Assembly: GCF_015207425.1 (NCBI RefSeq)
Contig: NZ_JADEWZ010000040.1
Span: 1-50,617, forward strand
DNA from: Lusitaniella coriacea LEGE 07157
GTDB taxonomy: Bacteria > Cyanobacteriota > Cyanobacteriia > Cyanobacteriales > Spirulinaceae
Direction of reading: 5' to 3'
Length of the DNA stretch: 50,617 nucleotides
In this document: one piece after another, positions 27,494 through 36,810 of the stretch
How positions within the stretch are numbered: the stretch's first letter is position 1
Layout of the letters: every line of letters starts with the position of its first letter
Made by a program: the position numbers and the translations under genes
The notes under the pieces: model-generated
Databases searched by the model: none
Seen by the model: only the letters and a program-made list of their open reading frames with translations
What the model was told of the DNA's origin: nothing

Positions 27494-28777
27494 ATGACCT
27501 CAGTTCCCCCTTCCGATTCCCTCGCCGATATTTTAATTGCAGACGATACGCCCGATAATTTGCGTCTGTTGTCCGTCATGCTCGTTGAGGGGGGCTATAA
27601 AGTCAGAAAAGCGATTAATGGCGTTCGGGCATTACAAGCGGTTGGCGTTGTTGCCCCAGACCTCATTTTGCTCGATATTGCCATGCCAGAAATGGACGGT
27701 TATGAAGTGTGCCGAACCTTGAAGGAAAACTCAGAAACCGCCGACATTCCCGTCATTTTTTTGAGTGCGTCCCACGAAGCCATTGATAAAGTTATGGCCT
27801 TTGAGCTGGGGGCAGCCGATTACATTTCTAAGCCCTTTGACGTTCAGGAAGTCCTAGTACGGGTTGAAACCCACTTAAAGGTACGGCAACTCAAAAAGCA
27901 ACTGCAAGCCCAAAATGCTCAATTTAGCCGGGAACTGAGCGATCGCGTGGCAGCCGAAGCCCCCCTGCAAACCCTCAATAATGACTTGGAATCGCGCCTT
28001 GAAAACTTGAGTGCAGAATTGCAATCGGTTCAGAAAGAACGCGATCGCCTCGAAGCCAAACTGCGTGCCTCTCATCAAAAGGAACGAGAATTTACAGGGC
28101 AAAGGGATCGGTTTCTCAACATTCTCTCCCACGAACTACGCACCCCCCTTAACGGCATTCTGGGGCATTTACCCACCATTCTCGACGATCTCTGCGATTC
28201 CCATGAAGAAGAACGGGAACTACTGCAACAGGCGAACGATTCGGCACTGCAATTGTTAGGGACGATTGAGAATCTTTTGGAAATAGCCAGCCTCAAAGTT
28301 GAGAGGATAGCGCTGTCCCTCAAACCCATTAATTTAAATGCCTGTTTAAAAGACGCGATCGCGCCCTTTCTCCCCAGAATTCAGCACAAACAACTTCAAC
28401 TCATCGAACAAAATCTAGATCGCGCGATCGTTATTCAAGCCGATCGAGAGAAACTCAAAAAAGCCTTCCAACACCTCCTCGACAACGCCATCAAATTCAC
28501 CGAACGCGGTACGATTACAATCTCAACTCGCCAAGACTCCCGCGCGATCGTCACTATCCAAGATACGGGAATCGGCATCGATCCCACTTGGCAGCACAAA
28601 ATTTTTGAACCCTTCGCAATGGTTGAGGACTCAAGAACTCGTCTGCATCGAGGGACAGGTTTAGGCTTAACGATTTCTAAGCACCTGATCGATTTGATGG
28701 GGGGGGAACTTTCTGTTGTCAGCGCGGGGCGCAATCTCGGGACGATCGTTACAATTTCCTTTCCCCTGCCTCAATAA
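27494..28777 (+). CDS. Soluble hybrid: receiver domain followed by histidine kinase
   Basis: The 427-residue protein starts with a receiver domain (about 12-130, phospho-acceptor D61 in LILLDIAMP, K113 in ISKPFD). A coiled-coil linker (about 130-200) follows, then a HisKA domain with H213 in [10 protein letters not shown] and a HATPase domain with the N-box LLDNAIKF and GTGLGLTIS. It has no membrane helices, so it is a cytoplasmic relay element whose kinase activity is probably controlled by phosphorylation of its own receiver. The preceding hybrid kinase, on the same strand, is a natural upstream donor (inference). Confidence 0.92.
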   Translation: MTSVPPSDSLADILIADDTPDNLRLLSVMLVEGGYKVRKAINGVRALQAVGVVAPDLILLDIAMPEMDGYEVCRTLKENSETADIPVIFLSASHEAIDKVMAFELGAADYISKPFDVQEVLVRVETHLKVRQLKKQLQAQNAQFSRELSDRVAAEAPLQTLNNDLESRLENLSAELQSVQKERDRLEAKLRASHQKEREFTGQRDRFLNILSHELRTPLNGILGHLPTILDDLCDSHEEERELLQQANDSALQLLGTIENLLEIASLKVERIALSLKPINLNACLKDAIAPFLPRIQHKQLQLIEQNLDRAIVIQADREKLKKAFQHLLDNAIKFTERGTITISTRQDSRAIVTIQDTGIGIDPTWQHKIFEPFAMVEDSRTRLHRGTGLGLTISKHLIDLMGGELSVVSAGRNLGTIVTISFPLPQ

Positions 28778-28871
28778 TCGCGAATTCAACGAGGTAGGAA
28801 ATAGGGGCAGATTTCTTGGGCGATCGCTCTTGCTCAGAACCCGCCCAACCCCAAGCCTTTTTCGACTCATT

Positions 28872-29216
28872 TTACATTCCTGGCAAATTCAACCCGCTTG
28901 TTAACTCCTCCATGCGAGAGCGCATCGTTTCGGTGGATTTATCGTAAGCATCTTTCATCGCCGCGATCGTTAACTGTGAAAGCGCTTCCGCACCTTTATC
29001 GAGCGCTTCAGGAGCGATTGTGACCCCGCGAGGTTCCTGGTTGCCACTCAGCACGACAGTCACCAATCCATCCTCGCTCTTACCCTCGATTTCCATCTGT
29101 TCGAGTTCGAGTTGGAGTTGTTGCGCGCCTTGCTGAACTTGCTGCGCTTTCTTGAACGCTTCTGCAAGTTCTTTCATCTTACCTAAACCGAGTCCGAATC
29201 CTGATCCTTTATTCAT
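28872..29216 (-). CDS. YbaB/EbfC nucleoid-associated protein
   Basis: The 114-residue protein has the tweezer-shaped DNA-binding fold of the YbaB/EbfC family. A glycine-rich N-terminus is followed by a Gln/Glu-rich helix, then the strand segment [20 protein letters not shown] and C-terminal helices. Length and composition are normal for cyanobacterial members. The protein likely binds DNA as a dimer and affects nucleoid structure. It is convergent with the second histidine kinase and lies downstream of murB on the same strand, with a gap of about 120 bases. Confidence 0.9.
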   Translation of the reverse strand: MNKGSGFGLGLGKMKELAEAFKKAQQVQQGAQQLQLELEQMEIEGKSEDGLVTVVLSGNQEPRGVTIAPEALDKGAEALSQLTIAAMKDAYDKSTETMRSRMEELTSGLNLPGM

Positions 29217-29337
29217 ATCTGGTTTTGTCGTGTTGAAGTTGCAAACTGTTTATTGAATCATTTCGGTGTAGAGAACGCAAATTCTTAACACCCGATGGCA
29301 AGTCCCTCAATCCACCCGCCAATTGCCAGGGGCAAAT

Positions 29338-30309
29338 TTAAAACTCCCCTAGTAGTTTAACCTCTGGATGCAGAGATAGCGACCAGTGATGTTCGACTTG
29401 CTCTTGGACGTGACGAATGAGCTGAAAAATATCGCTTGCTTTAGCGCCGCCGCAGTTGAGAATGAAATTAGCGTGGCGGTGGGCGACTTGCGCGCCGCCA
29501 ATTTGATAGCCCTTCAAGCCAATCTGCTCGATCAGCCAGCCCGCAGCGTGGTTGTCATGATTGCGAAAAACGCTACCGCAACTGGGAAGGTGATAGGGTT
29601 GAGAACTCTTGCGCTGCCTGAGATTGTTGGTGGTTGCTGCCATGACACGCGATCGCGTCGAACCCGGTTGCAATTGAAAAGTGGCTTCTAATACCAAACG
29701 CCGATCCCCTTGGAGAATCGACGTGCGATAGCTATAACCCAAATCTTCGGGTTTGAGTTCTTCAATCTTGCCATCGGGGGATAGCACCAAAACGCTTTCT
29801 AGGATATCCGCAACGCAACTCCTGTGCGCTCCCGCATTCATCACCACTCCTCCCCCAATGGTTCCAGGAATCCCCACAGCCCACTCTAATCCTCGCCAAC
29901 CCCGCTTTGCTGCCTGCCAAGCAAGGTGAACGAGGGGTTCTCCCGCACCGACTCTCACTCGTCCCGTTTCATCGTCAAAGTCAATGCTGCGCAGGTAGCG
30001 CGTACTCATTGTCAAACCGGGGATGCCGCGATCGCTCACCAGCAAATTAGAACCCGCACCCAATAACGTCAGGGGTAAATCGCGAGAATTCACCCACTCA
30101 AAACTCGCTTGTACGTCCTCTCGTCGCCGAGGTGCGACGTACCATTGTGCGGGTCCCCCCACGCGGAAAGAGGTTAAATTAGCTAAGGAAACCTGGGGAC
30201 GAATCAAACAGTCCGTTCCCGGCAAATTGATAGGCTGAGGCGGCAAATTCCGATGCTCGCCATAGAAGGTGATACGATCGCAATTCAGGGCATTAGAGGA
30301 CAGCGTCAT
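29338..30309 (-). CDS. murB: UDP-N-acetylenolpyruvoylglucosamine reductase MurB
   Basis: MurB reduces UDP-GlcNAc-enolpyruvate to UDP-MurNAc with FAD and NADPH, an early cytoplasmic step of peptidoglycan synthesis. The 323-residue sequence shows the FAD-binding blocks FRVGGPAQWYV, LLGAGSNLLVSDRG and GIPGTIGGGVVMNAGAH, and the C-terminal SCGSVFRNH with GAQVAHRHANFI. The missing internal loop marks it as a type II enzyme. It follows murC on the same strand by 87 bases, the usual cyanobacterial pairing. Confidence 0.95.
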   Translation of the reverse strand: MTLSSNALNCDRITFYGEHRNLPPQPINLPGTDCLIRPQVSLANLTSFRVGGPAQWYVAPRRREDVQASFEWVNSRDLPLTLLGAGSNLLVSDRGIPGLTMSTRYLRSIDFDDETGRVRVGAGEPLVHLAWQAAKRGWRGLEWAVGIPGTIGGGVVMNAGAHRSCVADILESVLVLSPDGKIEELKPEDLGYSYRTSILQGDRRLVLEATFQLQPGSTRSRVMAATTNNLRQRKSSQPYHLPSCGSVFRNHDNHAAGWLIEQIGLKGYQIGGAQVAHRHANFILNCGGAKASDIFQLIRHVQEQVEHHWSLSLHPEVKLLGEF

Positions 30310-30396
30310 AGGATTAGTGCTTTAAGTAGCCAATAAGTACGCGGTTTTTACTTTTGATGAGGAGAGAAAGAGCGAGCCAATCTGAAATAATTCCAG

Positions 30397-31902
30397 CTAA
30401 CCCGGAACATTGTGAGTGGCTTTAGCATCATTTTGGTTGTAGCGAGCAACCAAGTGAGGGATAATCTGATTCAAATTTCCTGCACCCAAGAACAAAGCTA
30501 AATCCCCCGGTTGCAAAACGCTAGGTAGAAAATGCTTAAGTGTTTCTAGCACCGGTTCGTAATACACGCAGTCGTGATGTTGTGCCATTAACTCTGCAAG
30601 GTCTTGACCCTTTACCCGTTCGACATTGGGTTCTCCTGCGCTGTAGATATCGGTTAGCACGACGACATCGGCATCGCGAAACGATGTGGCAAATTCCGTC
30701 AGAAATGTTTGGGTTCGACTATAGCGATGGGGTTGAAAAATTGCTACGACTCGTTGAGAGTCCTTCGCTTGCAGGCGAGCTGCTGCTAAAGTGGCTCGCA
30801 GTTCGCTAGGATGGTGGGCGTAGTCGTCTATAAAGGTAATTCCGCCGCCGTCGCCGCGATGTTCAAACCGTCGTTTTGCTCCTTCAAAAGAAGCGAGTCC
30901 GCGAGCAACAGCCTCGAATTCCAGACCCAATTTCCGTCCCACCGCGATCGCGGCTAGAGCATTTGCGAGATTGTGTTCGCCCAGGAGTCGGAGGTTGAAT
31001 TCTCCCAAAACCGTTCCCCTCTCCAACACTTGAGCCTTCGTTCCGCTACCGCCATAAACCACATTGCGTACTGTGTAGTCTGCTTCTCGTTCTGGGGAAA
31101 GGCTATAGGTAATTTCGGGTTGAAGGCGATCGCGGACAATCTCGCAATCAATGCACCCAATTACCGTTTCGCACTGATGCGTAAAAGTCTTAAAGGTTGC
31201 AATCACCTCATCGAGACTGTGGTAGTGATCTGGATGATCGAGTTCAATATTGGTAACAATGCCAATTCGGGGCGCGAGTTTAGCCAGAGAACCATCGGAT
31301 TCATCCGCTTCTGCTACTAAGAATTGGCTCTCTCCTAAGCGAGCATTCCCTCCCAGAGCATTGACCTCGCCGCCAACAACAACCGTCGGATCTAATCCAG
31401 CATCCACCAGCATATAGCCGATTAAACTACTGGTTGTTGTTTTTCCGTGAGTCCCTGCAACGGCAATACTGTGATAGTCCTTAATTAATGCCGCTAAGAT
31501 ATCCGAACGATGGAAAATCGAACAGCCGCGATCGCGCGCGGCAACATACTCGGAATTGTCAGCACTAATTGCTGTCGAGCAAACCACTTGAGGCAATCTT
31601 GGCGGCACGGGTTGCGCCAGGACAGAACGCCTCGAATGACTGCTCCCTAGAACCGCTTCTGCTGCAACCGAATCGACGTTTCTTTCAACCGATTGAAAAA
31701 AGTCTAGATTGGTTGCTTCTTGATCTTTAAAAATATGTGCGCCAACGGATTGCAAGCGTTGAGTTATATGTGTCGAACAAAGATCGGAGCCCGATACGGG
31801 CAGCTTGCGCTTGGCTAGCACGTAGGCTAGAGCTGACATTCCAATTCCACCAATTCCGATGAAATGGAACGGTTGACCTCGAAAATCAACAGTCTTTGAC
31901 AT
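30397..31902 (-). CDS. murC: UDP-N-acetylmuramate--L-alanine ligase MurC
   Basis: MurC adds L-alanine to UDP-MurNAc with ATP. Elements seen include the N-terminal Rossmann block FIGIGGIGMSALA, the ATP loop VAGTHGKTTTSSLIG, EADESDGSLAKLAP, FIDDYAHHPSEL and FQPHRYSRT. The frame is open to 31953, but the ATG at 31900-31902 (MSKTVDFRG) is preceded by AGGAG at good spacing and matches the family N-terminus, giving 501 residues. A variable loop of about 35 residues before PQVVCSTAI is present, as in other cyanobacterial MurC proteins. It forms an operon with murB. Confidence 0.95.
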   Translation of the reverse strand: MSKTVDFRGQPFHFIGIGGIGMSALAYVLAKRKLPVSGSDLCSTHITQRLQSVGAHIFKDQEATNLDFFQSVERNVDSVAAEAVLGSSHSRRSVLAQPVPPRLPQVVCSTAISADNSEYVAARDRGCSIFHRSDILAALIKDYHSIAVAGTHGKTTTSSLIGYMLVDAGLDPTVVVGGEVNALGGNARLGESQFLVAEADESDGSLAKLAPRIGIVTNIELDHPDHYHSLDEVIATFKTFTHQCETVIGCIDCEIVRDRLQPEITYSLSPEREADYTVRNVVYGGSGTKAQVLERGTVLGEFNLRLLGEHNLANALAAIAVGRKLGLEFEAVARGLASFEGAKRRFEHRGDGGGITFIDDYAHHPSELRATLAAARLQAKDSQRVVAIFQPHRYSRTQTFLTEFATSFRDADVVVLTDIYSAGEPNVERVKGQDLAELMAQHHDCVYYEPVLETLKHFLPSVLQPGDLALFLGAGNLNQIIPHLVARYNQNDAKATHNVPG

Positions 31903-32348
31903 CAAATCTCCTTCTACACCACACCACACACCAATATTGCCTTTGACAGCCACGCGCTATAATATCAAGAATTGATTTTTGAAGATATAGCTAATCAAAA
32001 ATTTATATCCTTACTATCTCTTTGGTCATAGCTGACATTATCGGTAAATTGGCTTTTTTGTCTTACAGTTGTTTTTACCACTACCTGGAACTTTTTGCTC
32101 GGTCGGGACGTTTTGTTCTTTTGCTTAAACTTAATTAAACCTTGTCCTTCCTCTAAGAATCGAAGGTCGATCGCCTCAAAGATGACCCAGAAGAATCCCC
32201 TCTAAAGCCCGACTCAGATTCATGCCGCGATCGCGCCGCTCTTCAAGAAAAAAATTCCAAACTCGAAAATCGTCAGGCTTTGCGATATGATTTGAATGAT
32301 TAAAATAAACTTAACTTTATCGAGTTTGAACATAGAGGGCAAGACGAA
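31903..32348. other. Divergent murC / gap2 intergenic region
   Basis: Nearly 450 bases separate murC from gap2 and must hold both promoters. The stretch is AT-rich, with a HIP1 site near 32227. Nothing else identifiable was seen, and no reading frame or repeat shared with the other intergenic regions was noted. Confidence 0.5.
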
Positions 32349-33365
32349 GTGATTAGAGTAGCGATCAACGGGTTTGGACGCATTGGACGTAACTTCTTGC
32401 GGTGCTGGCTGGGGCGCGAAAGCAGCCAGCTTGAGGTGGTTGGAATTAATGACACCTCAGATCCCAGAACGAATGCCCATCTCCTGAAATACGATTCGAT
32501 GTTAGGGAAATTGGATGCAGAGATTAGTGCAGACGAAAACTCCCTTACGGTTAATGGCAAAACCATCAAGTGCGTTGCAGATCGCAATCCCTTAAACTTG
32601 CCTTGGGATGCTTGGAATGTTGACCTGATTATCGAGTCTACCGGAGTGTTTGTCACCGAAGAAGGAGCCTCCAAGCACCTACAAGCCGGGGCGAAAAAAG
32701 TCTTAATTACAGCTCCTGGAAAAGGCGGAAATATTGGAACCTATGTGATGGGAGTCAACCATCACGACTACGAACACGACAAGCAAAATGTTGTGAGCAA
32801 CGCCAGTTGTACGACCAACTGTTTAGCGCCCATCGTTAAAGTGCTAAACGATAGCTTTGGTATCATCAAAGGGACGATGACCACAACCCACAGCTATACC
32901 GGAGATCAGCGCATTTTAGATGCCAGTCACCGGGATTTGCGGCGGGCAAGAGCAGCAGCCATTAATATCGTTCCAACCAGCACCGGAGCGGCGAAAGCCG
33001 TTGCTTTGGTGTTACCGGAATTGAAAGGAAAACTCAACGGGATTGCATTGCGGGTTCCCACTCCCAACGTCTCGATTGTAGACTGTGTGGTTCAGGTGGA
33101 AAAAAGCGCGATCGCAGAACAAGTGAACGATGCGTTCAAAGAAGCTTCTGAAGGCGCACTCAAAGGAATTCTCGGCTACAACGACTTGCCTTTAGTCTCT
33201 AGCGATTACCGAGGTACGGATTACTCTTCTATCGCCGACGCGAGCCTAACGATGGTGATGGGCGGCGATATGGTGAAAGTTGTCGCTTGGTACGATAACG
33301 AATGGGGTTATTCCCAGCGTGTTGTCGATTTGGCAGAGTTAGTCGCCCAGAAGTGGCAATCGTAA
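32349..33365 (+). CDS. gap2: Glyceraldehyde-3-phosphate dehydrogenase, cyanobacterial Gap2 type
   Basis: The enzyme interconverts 1,3-bisphosphoglycerate and glyceraldehyde-3-phosphate, in the Calvin cycle direction for the Gap2 type. The 338-residue chain has the nucleotide-binding INGFGRIGR, catalytic C154 in [12 protein letters not shown], substrate-site [19 protein letters not shown] and the C-terminal WYDNEWGYS. Dual NAD(P) use is a family property. The start is the GTG at 32349, with no ATG nearby. A strong terminator follows at 33401. It is monocistronic. Confidence 0.95.
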   Translation: MIRVAINGFGRIGRNFLRCWLGRESSQLEVVGINDTSDPRTNAHLLKYDSMLGKLDAEISADENSLTVNGKTIKCVADRNPLNLPWDAWNVDLIIESTGVFVTEEGASKHLQAGAKKVLITAPGKGGNIGTYVMGVNHHDYEHDKQNVVSNASCTTNCLAPIVKVLNDSFGIIKGTMTTTHSYTGDQRILDASHRDLRRARAAAINIVPTSTGAAKAVALVLPELKGKLNGIALRVPTPNVSIVDCVVQVEKSAIAEQVNDAFKEASEGALKGILGYNDLPLVSSDYRGTDYSSIADASLTMVMGGDMVKVVAWYDNEWGYSQRVVDLAELVAQKWQS

Positions 33366-33400
33366 CCCGAATCGATTAATTCTTGCTTAAAATAAGTGCT

Positions 33401-33434
33401 TGAAGGACAAGTTAAACTTGTCCTTCAGTTTTTT
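33401..33434 (+). terminator. Intrinsic terminator of gap2
   Basis: TGAAGGACAAGT pairs perfectly with ACTTGTCCTTCA around a TAA loop, followed by GTTTTTT. It lies 35 bases after the gap2 stop codon. Confidence 0.9.
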
Positions 33435-33505
33435 GTGGGATTAGAACGATTGTCGTTCATATCCAATTCTCCTAATTGCACATCATAAAAATTCCCCGTG
33501 TCTCC

Positions 33506-33558
33506 CGGTCACTGAGCGTGTCGAAGTGCCGTGTCAGTCCTCACTGAGGCATTCAACC
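33506..33558. repeat. Pair of REP-like hairpins downstream of Uma2 gene
   Basis: The first unit (33506-33530) matches 14909-14933 at 24 of 25 bases. The second (33531-33558) matches 39-67 with one base difference. Both have short inverted arms typical of REP sequences. They lie directly next to the stop codon of the adjacent minus-strand gene. Confidence 0.65.
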
Positions 33559-33563
33559 GGATT

Positions 33564-34295
33564 TCAATACTTCTCTGGTTCAATTCCTGCTGCGCGTAGT
33601 TGAGCCGCTAAACGCTCGGCACGTTGGCGTTCTTGCTCGGTGCGTTGGCGTTCCTGCTCGACTTGTTCCGATCCCCACAATAGTAAGTTTCCTTCTTCAT
33701 CCCACCAGCGCAGCCAGTAACCATCGCGGTTTTCCCTCTGTCCTTGCCATACGCCCAAAAAAATCTGCATTTCCGGTATCCAAAATTGCCCTCGATCGTT
33801 CGCCGATTCCAATCGATAGCGTTTTGTGTCCCCAAAACGATACATTTCTAGGGTGCCGGTTTTGGGTTCAAAAATTCCGTAATTCGGCACTTGCAAAATT
33901 TGTTCGTAAAAGAAGAATTTACCTGGGGGATAAGTTTCTTTTACTGAATATTCTCCCCCCTCGGTATCGGACAAAAATTCTAAAACTAAAGTTGGGATGT
34001 CCCCCTGAAGTTGCGGCGTATAGGAGCGAACAATCTGGGAGCGATCGACGCTAATGTGGGGAATATACGCCCAGTCGGGAGCTTTCACGGAAACTTTCCT
34101 GTTAATTACAGCGCAAATGCCGTAGTTAGTGGGAGTTAGGGCAGTCTCTGGGAGTTTGTTTGCTAATTGCAAGCTTTCTGTTAATGCGGCTGCAAGGGTG
34201 GGTTGATTGATGTTGTCCACAGGATCGTTGGGGAGTAGAAAGTCATCGGGCAAGATTTCCCAAGTAATAGCGTATGTGGGGGGACTGGCAACCAT
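33564..34295 (-). CDS. Uma2-family (DUF820) putative restriction-fold nuclease
   Basis: The protein is 243 residues when started at the ATG at 34293-34295; the frame extends 21 bases to a TTG. Uma2 fold elements include KAPDWAYIP, PTLVLEFLSDTEGGEYSVKE and VPNYGIFEPKTG. The C-terminal coiled coil is Glu/Arg/Gln-rich with two QERQR(T/A)E units. The longer spacing between the Asp and Glu blocks and the coiled-coil tail resemble the copy at 1181-1933. It is not closely similar to the Ter-cluster pair. It stands alone between gap2 and lpxD. Function in the cell is unknown. Confidence 0.82.
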   Translation of the reverse strand: MVASPPTYAITWEILPDDFLLPNDPVDNINQPTLAAALTESLQLANKLPETALTPTNYGICAVINRKVSVKAPDWAYIPHISVDRSQIVRSYTPQLQGDIPTLVLEFLSDTEGGEYSVKETYPPGKFFFYEQILQVPNYGIFEPKTGTLEMYRFGDTKRYRLESANDRGQFWIPEMQIFLGVWQGQRENRDGYWLRWWDEEGNLLLWGSEQVEQERQRTEQERQRAERLAAQLRAAGIEPEKY

Positions 34296-34476
34296 GACGA
34301 TTCGCGTGGAGGGCAAAGATTGACGCTCTCATGATAGCTTATGCTCAAACCGAAGTGGCTGGGTTGGACGGAAAACTTTCCTTTCTCTCAACAAGAATTT
34401 ATGGCGATCTAATGGAGTTAGAGAAAGTATTTCTTCGTTTTAACGAGCTGAGAGATAGCAGGGCCAAGCCGATCGT

Positions 34477-35520
34477 TTATTTTTTCTCTTTTTGAAGCTT
34501 TTTGATTGCTTGATAAATTTCGGGCAATCGCATTTGCAGGACAGAAGTTTTGCTCCACAGTCGGTGCGCGATCGCGGGAAACCCAGAAACCGTTTGTCCC
34601 GGCGGTACGTCGCGGGTTACGCCGGATTTCCCCGACGCGATCGCGCCATCCCCAATGGTAATATCGTTACTCACTCCCGCTTGACCTGCTAAAATCACGC
34701 GATCGCCAATCCTCGCACGTCCGGCGAGTCCCACCTGAGCGGACATCATACATCCATCTCCGACCTGACAGCCGTGACCGATTTGCACGAGGTTGTCGAT
34801 TTTGGTGTTGCGTCCGATGCGCGTTTCCCCAACCGGAGGACGATCCACGCAACTATTGCAACCAATTTCTACACCATCTTCAAGGATGGTAATCCCCGAC
34901 TGTTCCATTTTGATCCAGCCTTTGGAGGTGGGGACGAATCCAAATCCTTCCGCGCCAATAGCAGCATTACTTTGGATCGTACAATCATTCCCAATGCGAG
35001 TGCGTTCGTGGATCGTGCAGTTGGCATGGAGGATCGCGCGATCGCCAATTTCTACATCTGGATAAATAGTGACATTGGGAAAGATGCAAACATTGTCGCC
35101 AATCTTAACATTCGCCTCAATAACCGCGTGCGCGCCAATAGAGCAAGCCTTGCCAATGTTTGCGGTGGGGTCGATAACGGCGGTGGGATGAATTCCCGGT
35201 TGGGGAAGATAGGGTTTATAAAAGAGCTTCACCGCTTGGGCAAAGAGCCATTTGGGATCGGAAACAGATATCCAGGCAATTTCTCGCGCGATCGCGCGCT
35301 CCTGTAACATCTCATCCAACGGTAAAATCAGCGCGCTCGCCTTAGTTGTCTCCACCATTTCTGCATACTTTCCCCCCTCAATATAAGAAAGCGTTCCTGG
35401 CGTTGCTTCCCGCACCGATGCAACACCTTGGATTTGAGGGTTACAATTTTCATGAGTGGTGAGGCTGCTGCCCTCAACGGTAGCATCGCTCAGCTTTTCA
35501 ACAACTTCACTAAATTTCAT
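34477..35520 (-). CDS. lpxD: UDP-3-O-(3-hydroxyacyl)glucosamine N-acyltransferase LpxD
   Basis: LpxD adds the N-linked acyl chain in lipid A biosynthesis. The 347-residue protein has an N-terminal uridine-binding domain, then a long left-handed beta-helix of hexapeptide repeats (about 108-300, for example IGDNVCIFPNVTIYPDVEIG) with catalytic His in NLVQIGHGCQVGD, and a C-terminal helix. It belongs to outer-membrane biogenesis, which fits a diderm cyanobacterium. Its start codon lies only 30 bases from the divergent terD start, so the two promoters must overlap coding sequence. Confidence 0.94.
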   Translation of the reverse strand: MKFSEVVEKLSDATVEGSSLTTHENCNPQIQGVASVREATPGTLSYIEGGKYAEMVETTKASALILPLDEMLQERAIAREIAWISVSDPKWLFAQAVKLFYKPYLPQPGIHPTAVIDPTANIGKACSIGAHAVIEANVKIGDNVCIFPNVTIYPDVEIGDRAILHANCTIHERTRIGNDCTIQSNAAIGAEGFGFVPTSKGWIKMEQSGITILEDGVEIGCNSCVDRPPVGETRIGRNTKIDNLVQIGHGCQVGDGCMMSAQVGLAGRARIGDRVILAGQAGVSNDITIGDGAIASGKSGVTRDVPPGQTVSGFPAIAHRLWSKTSVLQMRLPEIYQAIKKLQKEKK

Positions 35521-35550
35521 CGCGGATATTGATTCGATAGGTTAGTAACA

Positions 35551-36126
35551 ATGGCAATCTCATTACAAAAAGGACAGCGTGTATCTCTCGATAAAGTTGC
35601 CCCCGGACTGAAAGCTGCTTTTATCGGTTTAGGCTGGGATGTAAATGTTACCGATACAGGGAATGACTTCGATCTCGATACCTCTGTTTTCCTGTTAGGC
35701 GCAAACGAAAAGCTCATCTCCGATAAGCATTTCATTTTTTACAATAACCTCACCAGTCCCGATCCAGAGCAATCGATCAAGCACATGGGAGATAATCTTA
35801 CAGGAGCGGGGGAAGGCGATGACGAAGCGATTATCGTCGATCTTCGGAAAGTTCCGGCTGAGGTGCAAAAACTGGTCTTCGTGGTCACGATTCACGAAGC
35901 CGAACAACGAGGGCAAAATTTCGGTCAAGTTCGCAATGCATTTGTCCGTCTCGTCGATGTGGAGTCAAAAAAAGAAGCTCTGCGTTACGACCTTGTTGAG
36001 GACTATTCTGTGGAAACTGCTTTAATTATGGCGGAAATTTATCGCAAGGATAGTGAATGGCGCATGAATGCCGTCGGTGCGGGCTATCAAGGCGGATTGC
36101 AAGCGTTACTCGATCGGTATATGTAG
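35551..36126 (+). CDS. TerD family protein (first of three)
   Basis: The 191-residue protein is of the TerD/CABP family associated with tellurite, metal and general stress. Family blocks are ISLQKGQRVSLDKVAPGLK, IGLGWDVN, FDLDTSVFLLG, the acidic calcium-binding type motif MGDNLTGAGEGDDE (about 87-100) and NFGQVRNAFVRLVD. These proteins bind Ca2+ through the acidic loops; their exact role is unsettled. It is the first gene of a plus-strand Ter cluster, divergent from lpxD, and two Uma2 genes follow. Confidence 0.93.
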   Translation: MAISLQKGQRVSLDKVAPGLKAAFIGLGWDVNVTDTGNDFDLDTSVFLLGANEKLISDKHFIFYNNLTSPDPEQSIKHMGDNLTGAGEGDDEAIIVDLRKVPAEVQKLVFVVTIHEAEQRGQNFGQVRNAFVRLVDVESKKEALRYDLVEDYSVETALIMAEIYRKDSEWRMNAVGAGYQGGLQALLDRYM

Positions 36127-36135
36127 TTTAAGAGT

Positions 36136-36159
36136 GGGTTGGGCGAATGCGCTCAACCC
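36136..36159 (+). other. Hairpin between terD and first Uma2 gene
   Basis: GGGTTG at 36136-36141 pairs with CAACCC at 36154-36159, with an inner GCG/CGC and a 4-base loop. No T-tract follows, so it is either a weak transcription attenuator or an RNA-stability element rather than a classical terminator. Confidence 0.4.
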
Positions 36160-36195
36160 GTTTCAACGGATGCTTTTCGGTTTTCCCTAGGAAAG

Positions 36196-36807
36196 ATGGT
36201 ACAAACTTCTATTTTATTAGAGACTATCGCGTTAACGTTGCCGCGCGCGATCGCGCTGCGCATCACCCCAGAGCAATTTGAAACCCTTGCACACCACAAC
36301 CGCGATTTAAGACTAGAGAGAACCCACACAGGAGCATTAATTGTGAATCCACCCACTGGATGGGAAACAGGAAGACGAAATTTTAAATTCTCGATACAGC
36401 TTGGGAAGTGGTGGGAATCTCAAGGGGAACCCGGAGAAGTGTTTGACTCCTCAACAGGATTCACCTTACCCAATGGCGCAATTCGCTCTCCCGACGCATC
36501 CTGGGTGAGTCAAGAACGTTGGGATGCACTCACTCCCGAACAAAAACGAACCTTCGCCAATATTTGTCCCGATTTTGTGATGGAATTGCGTTCCCAATCC
36601 GATACCCTCAAATCTTTGCAAGAGAAAATGCTCGAATACATCGAAAATGGCGCAAAACTGGGATGGTTGCTCGACCCCTTCAACCAACGAGTAGAAATCT
36701 CTCGTTCAAATCAAAGCGTTGAAATTCTGGACAATCCCGCGCAGTTATCAGGAGAAGACGTACTACCGGGGTTTGTGTTGAACTTGAATCGAATTTGGGG
36801 GAATTGA
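36196..36807 (+). CDS. Uma2-family nuclease-like protein, tandem copy 1
   Basis: The protein is 203 residues from the ATG at 36196, which matches the start of the next gene exactly (MVQT...LLETIALTLPRAI). The frame also extends to 36139. The Uma2 core is plain: RSPDASWVSQERWDALTPEQ (about 94-113) and CPDFVMELRSQSDTLKSLQEKM, then LGWLLDP. The RSPD and ELRS blocks carry the predicted PD-(D/E)xK residues. It ends with TGA four bases before the next start. It is roughly 89 percent identical to the second copy. The pair splits the Ter cluster. Confidence 0.85.
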   Translation: MVQTSILLETIALTLPRAIALRITPEQFETLAHHNRDLRLERTHTGALIVNPPTGWETGRRNFKFSIQLGKWWESQGEPGEVFDSSTGFTLPNGAIRSPDASWVSQERWDALTPEQKRTFANICPDFVMELRSQSDTLKSLQEKMLEYIENGAKLGWLLDPFNQRVEISRSNQSVEILDNPAQLSGEDVLPGFVLNLNRIWGN

Positions 36808-36810
36808 AAG

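Noticed and set aside
31620-31720. Loop of about 35 residues in MurC as a possible insertion
   Set aside because: Cyanobacterial MurC proteins commonly have a variable stretch at this position, so it is not an anomaly of this gene.
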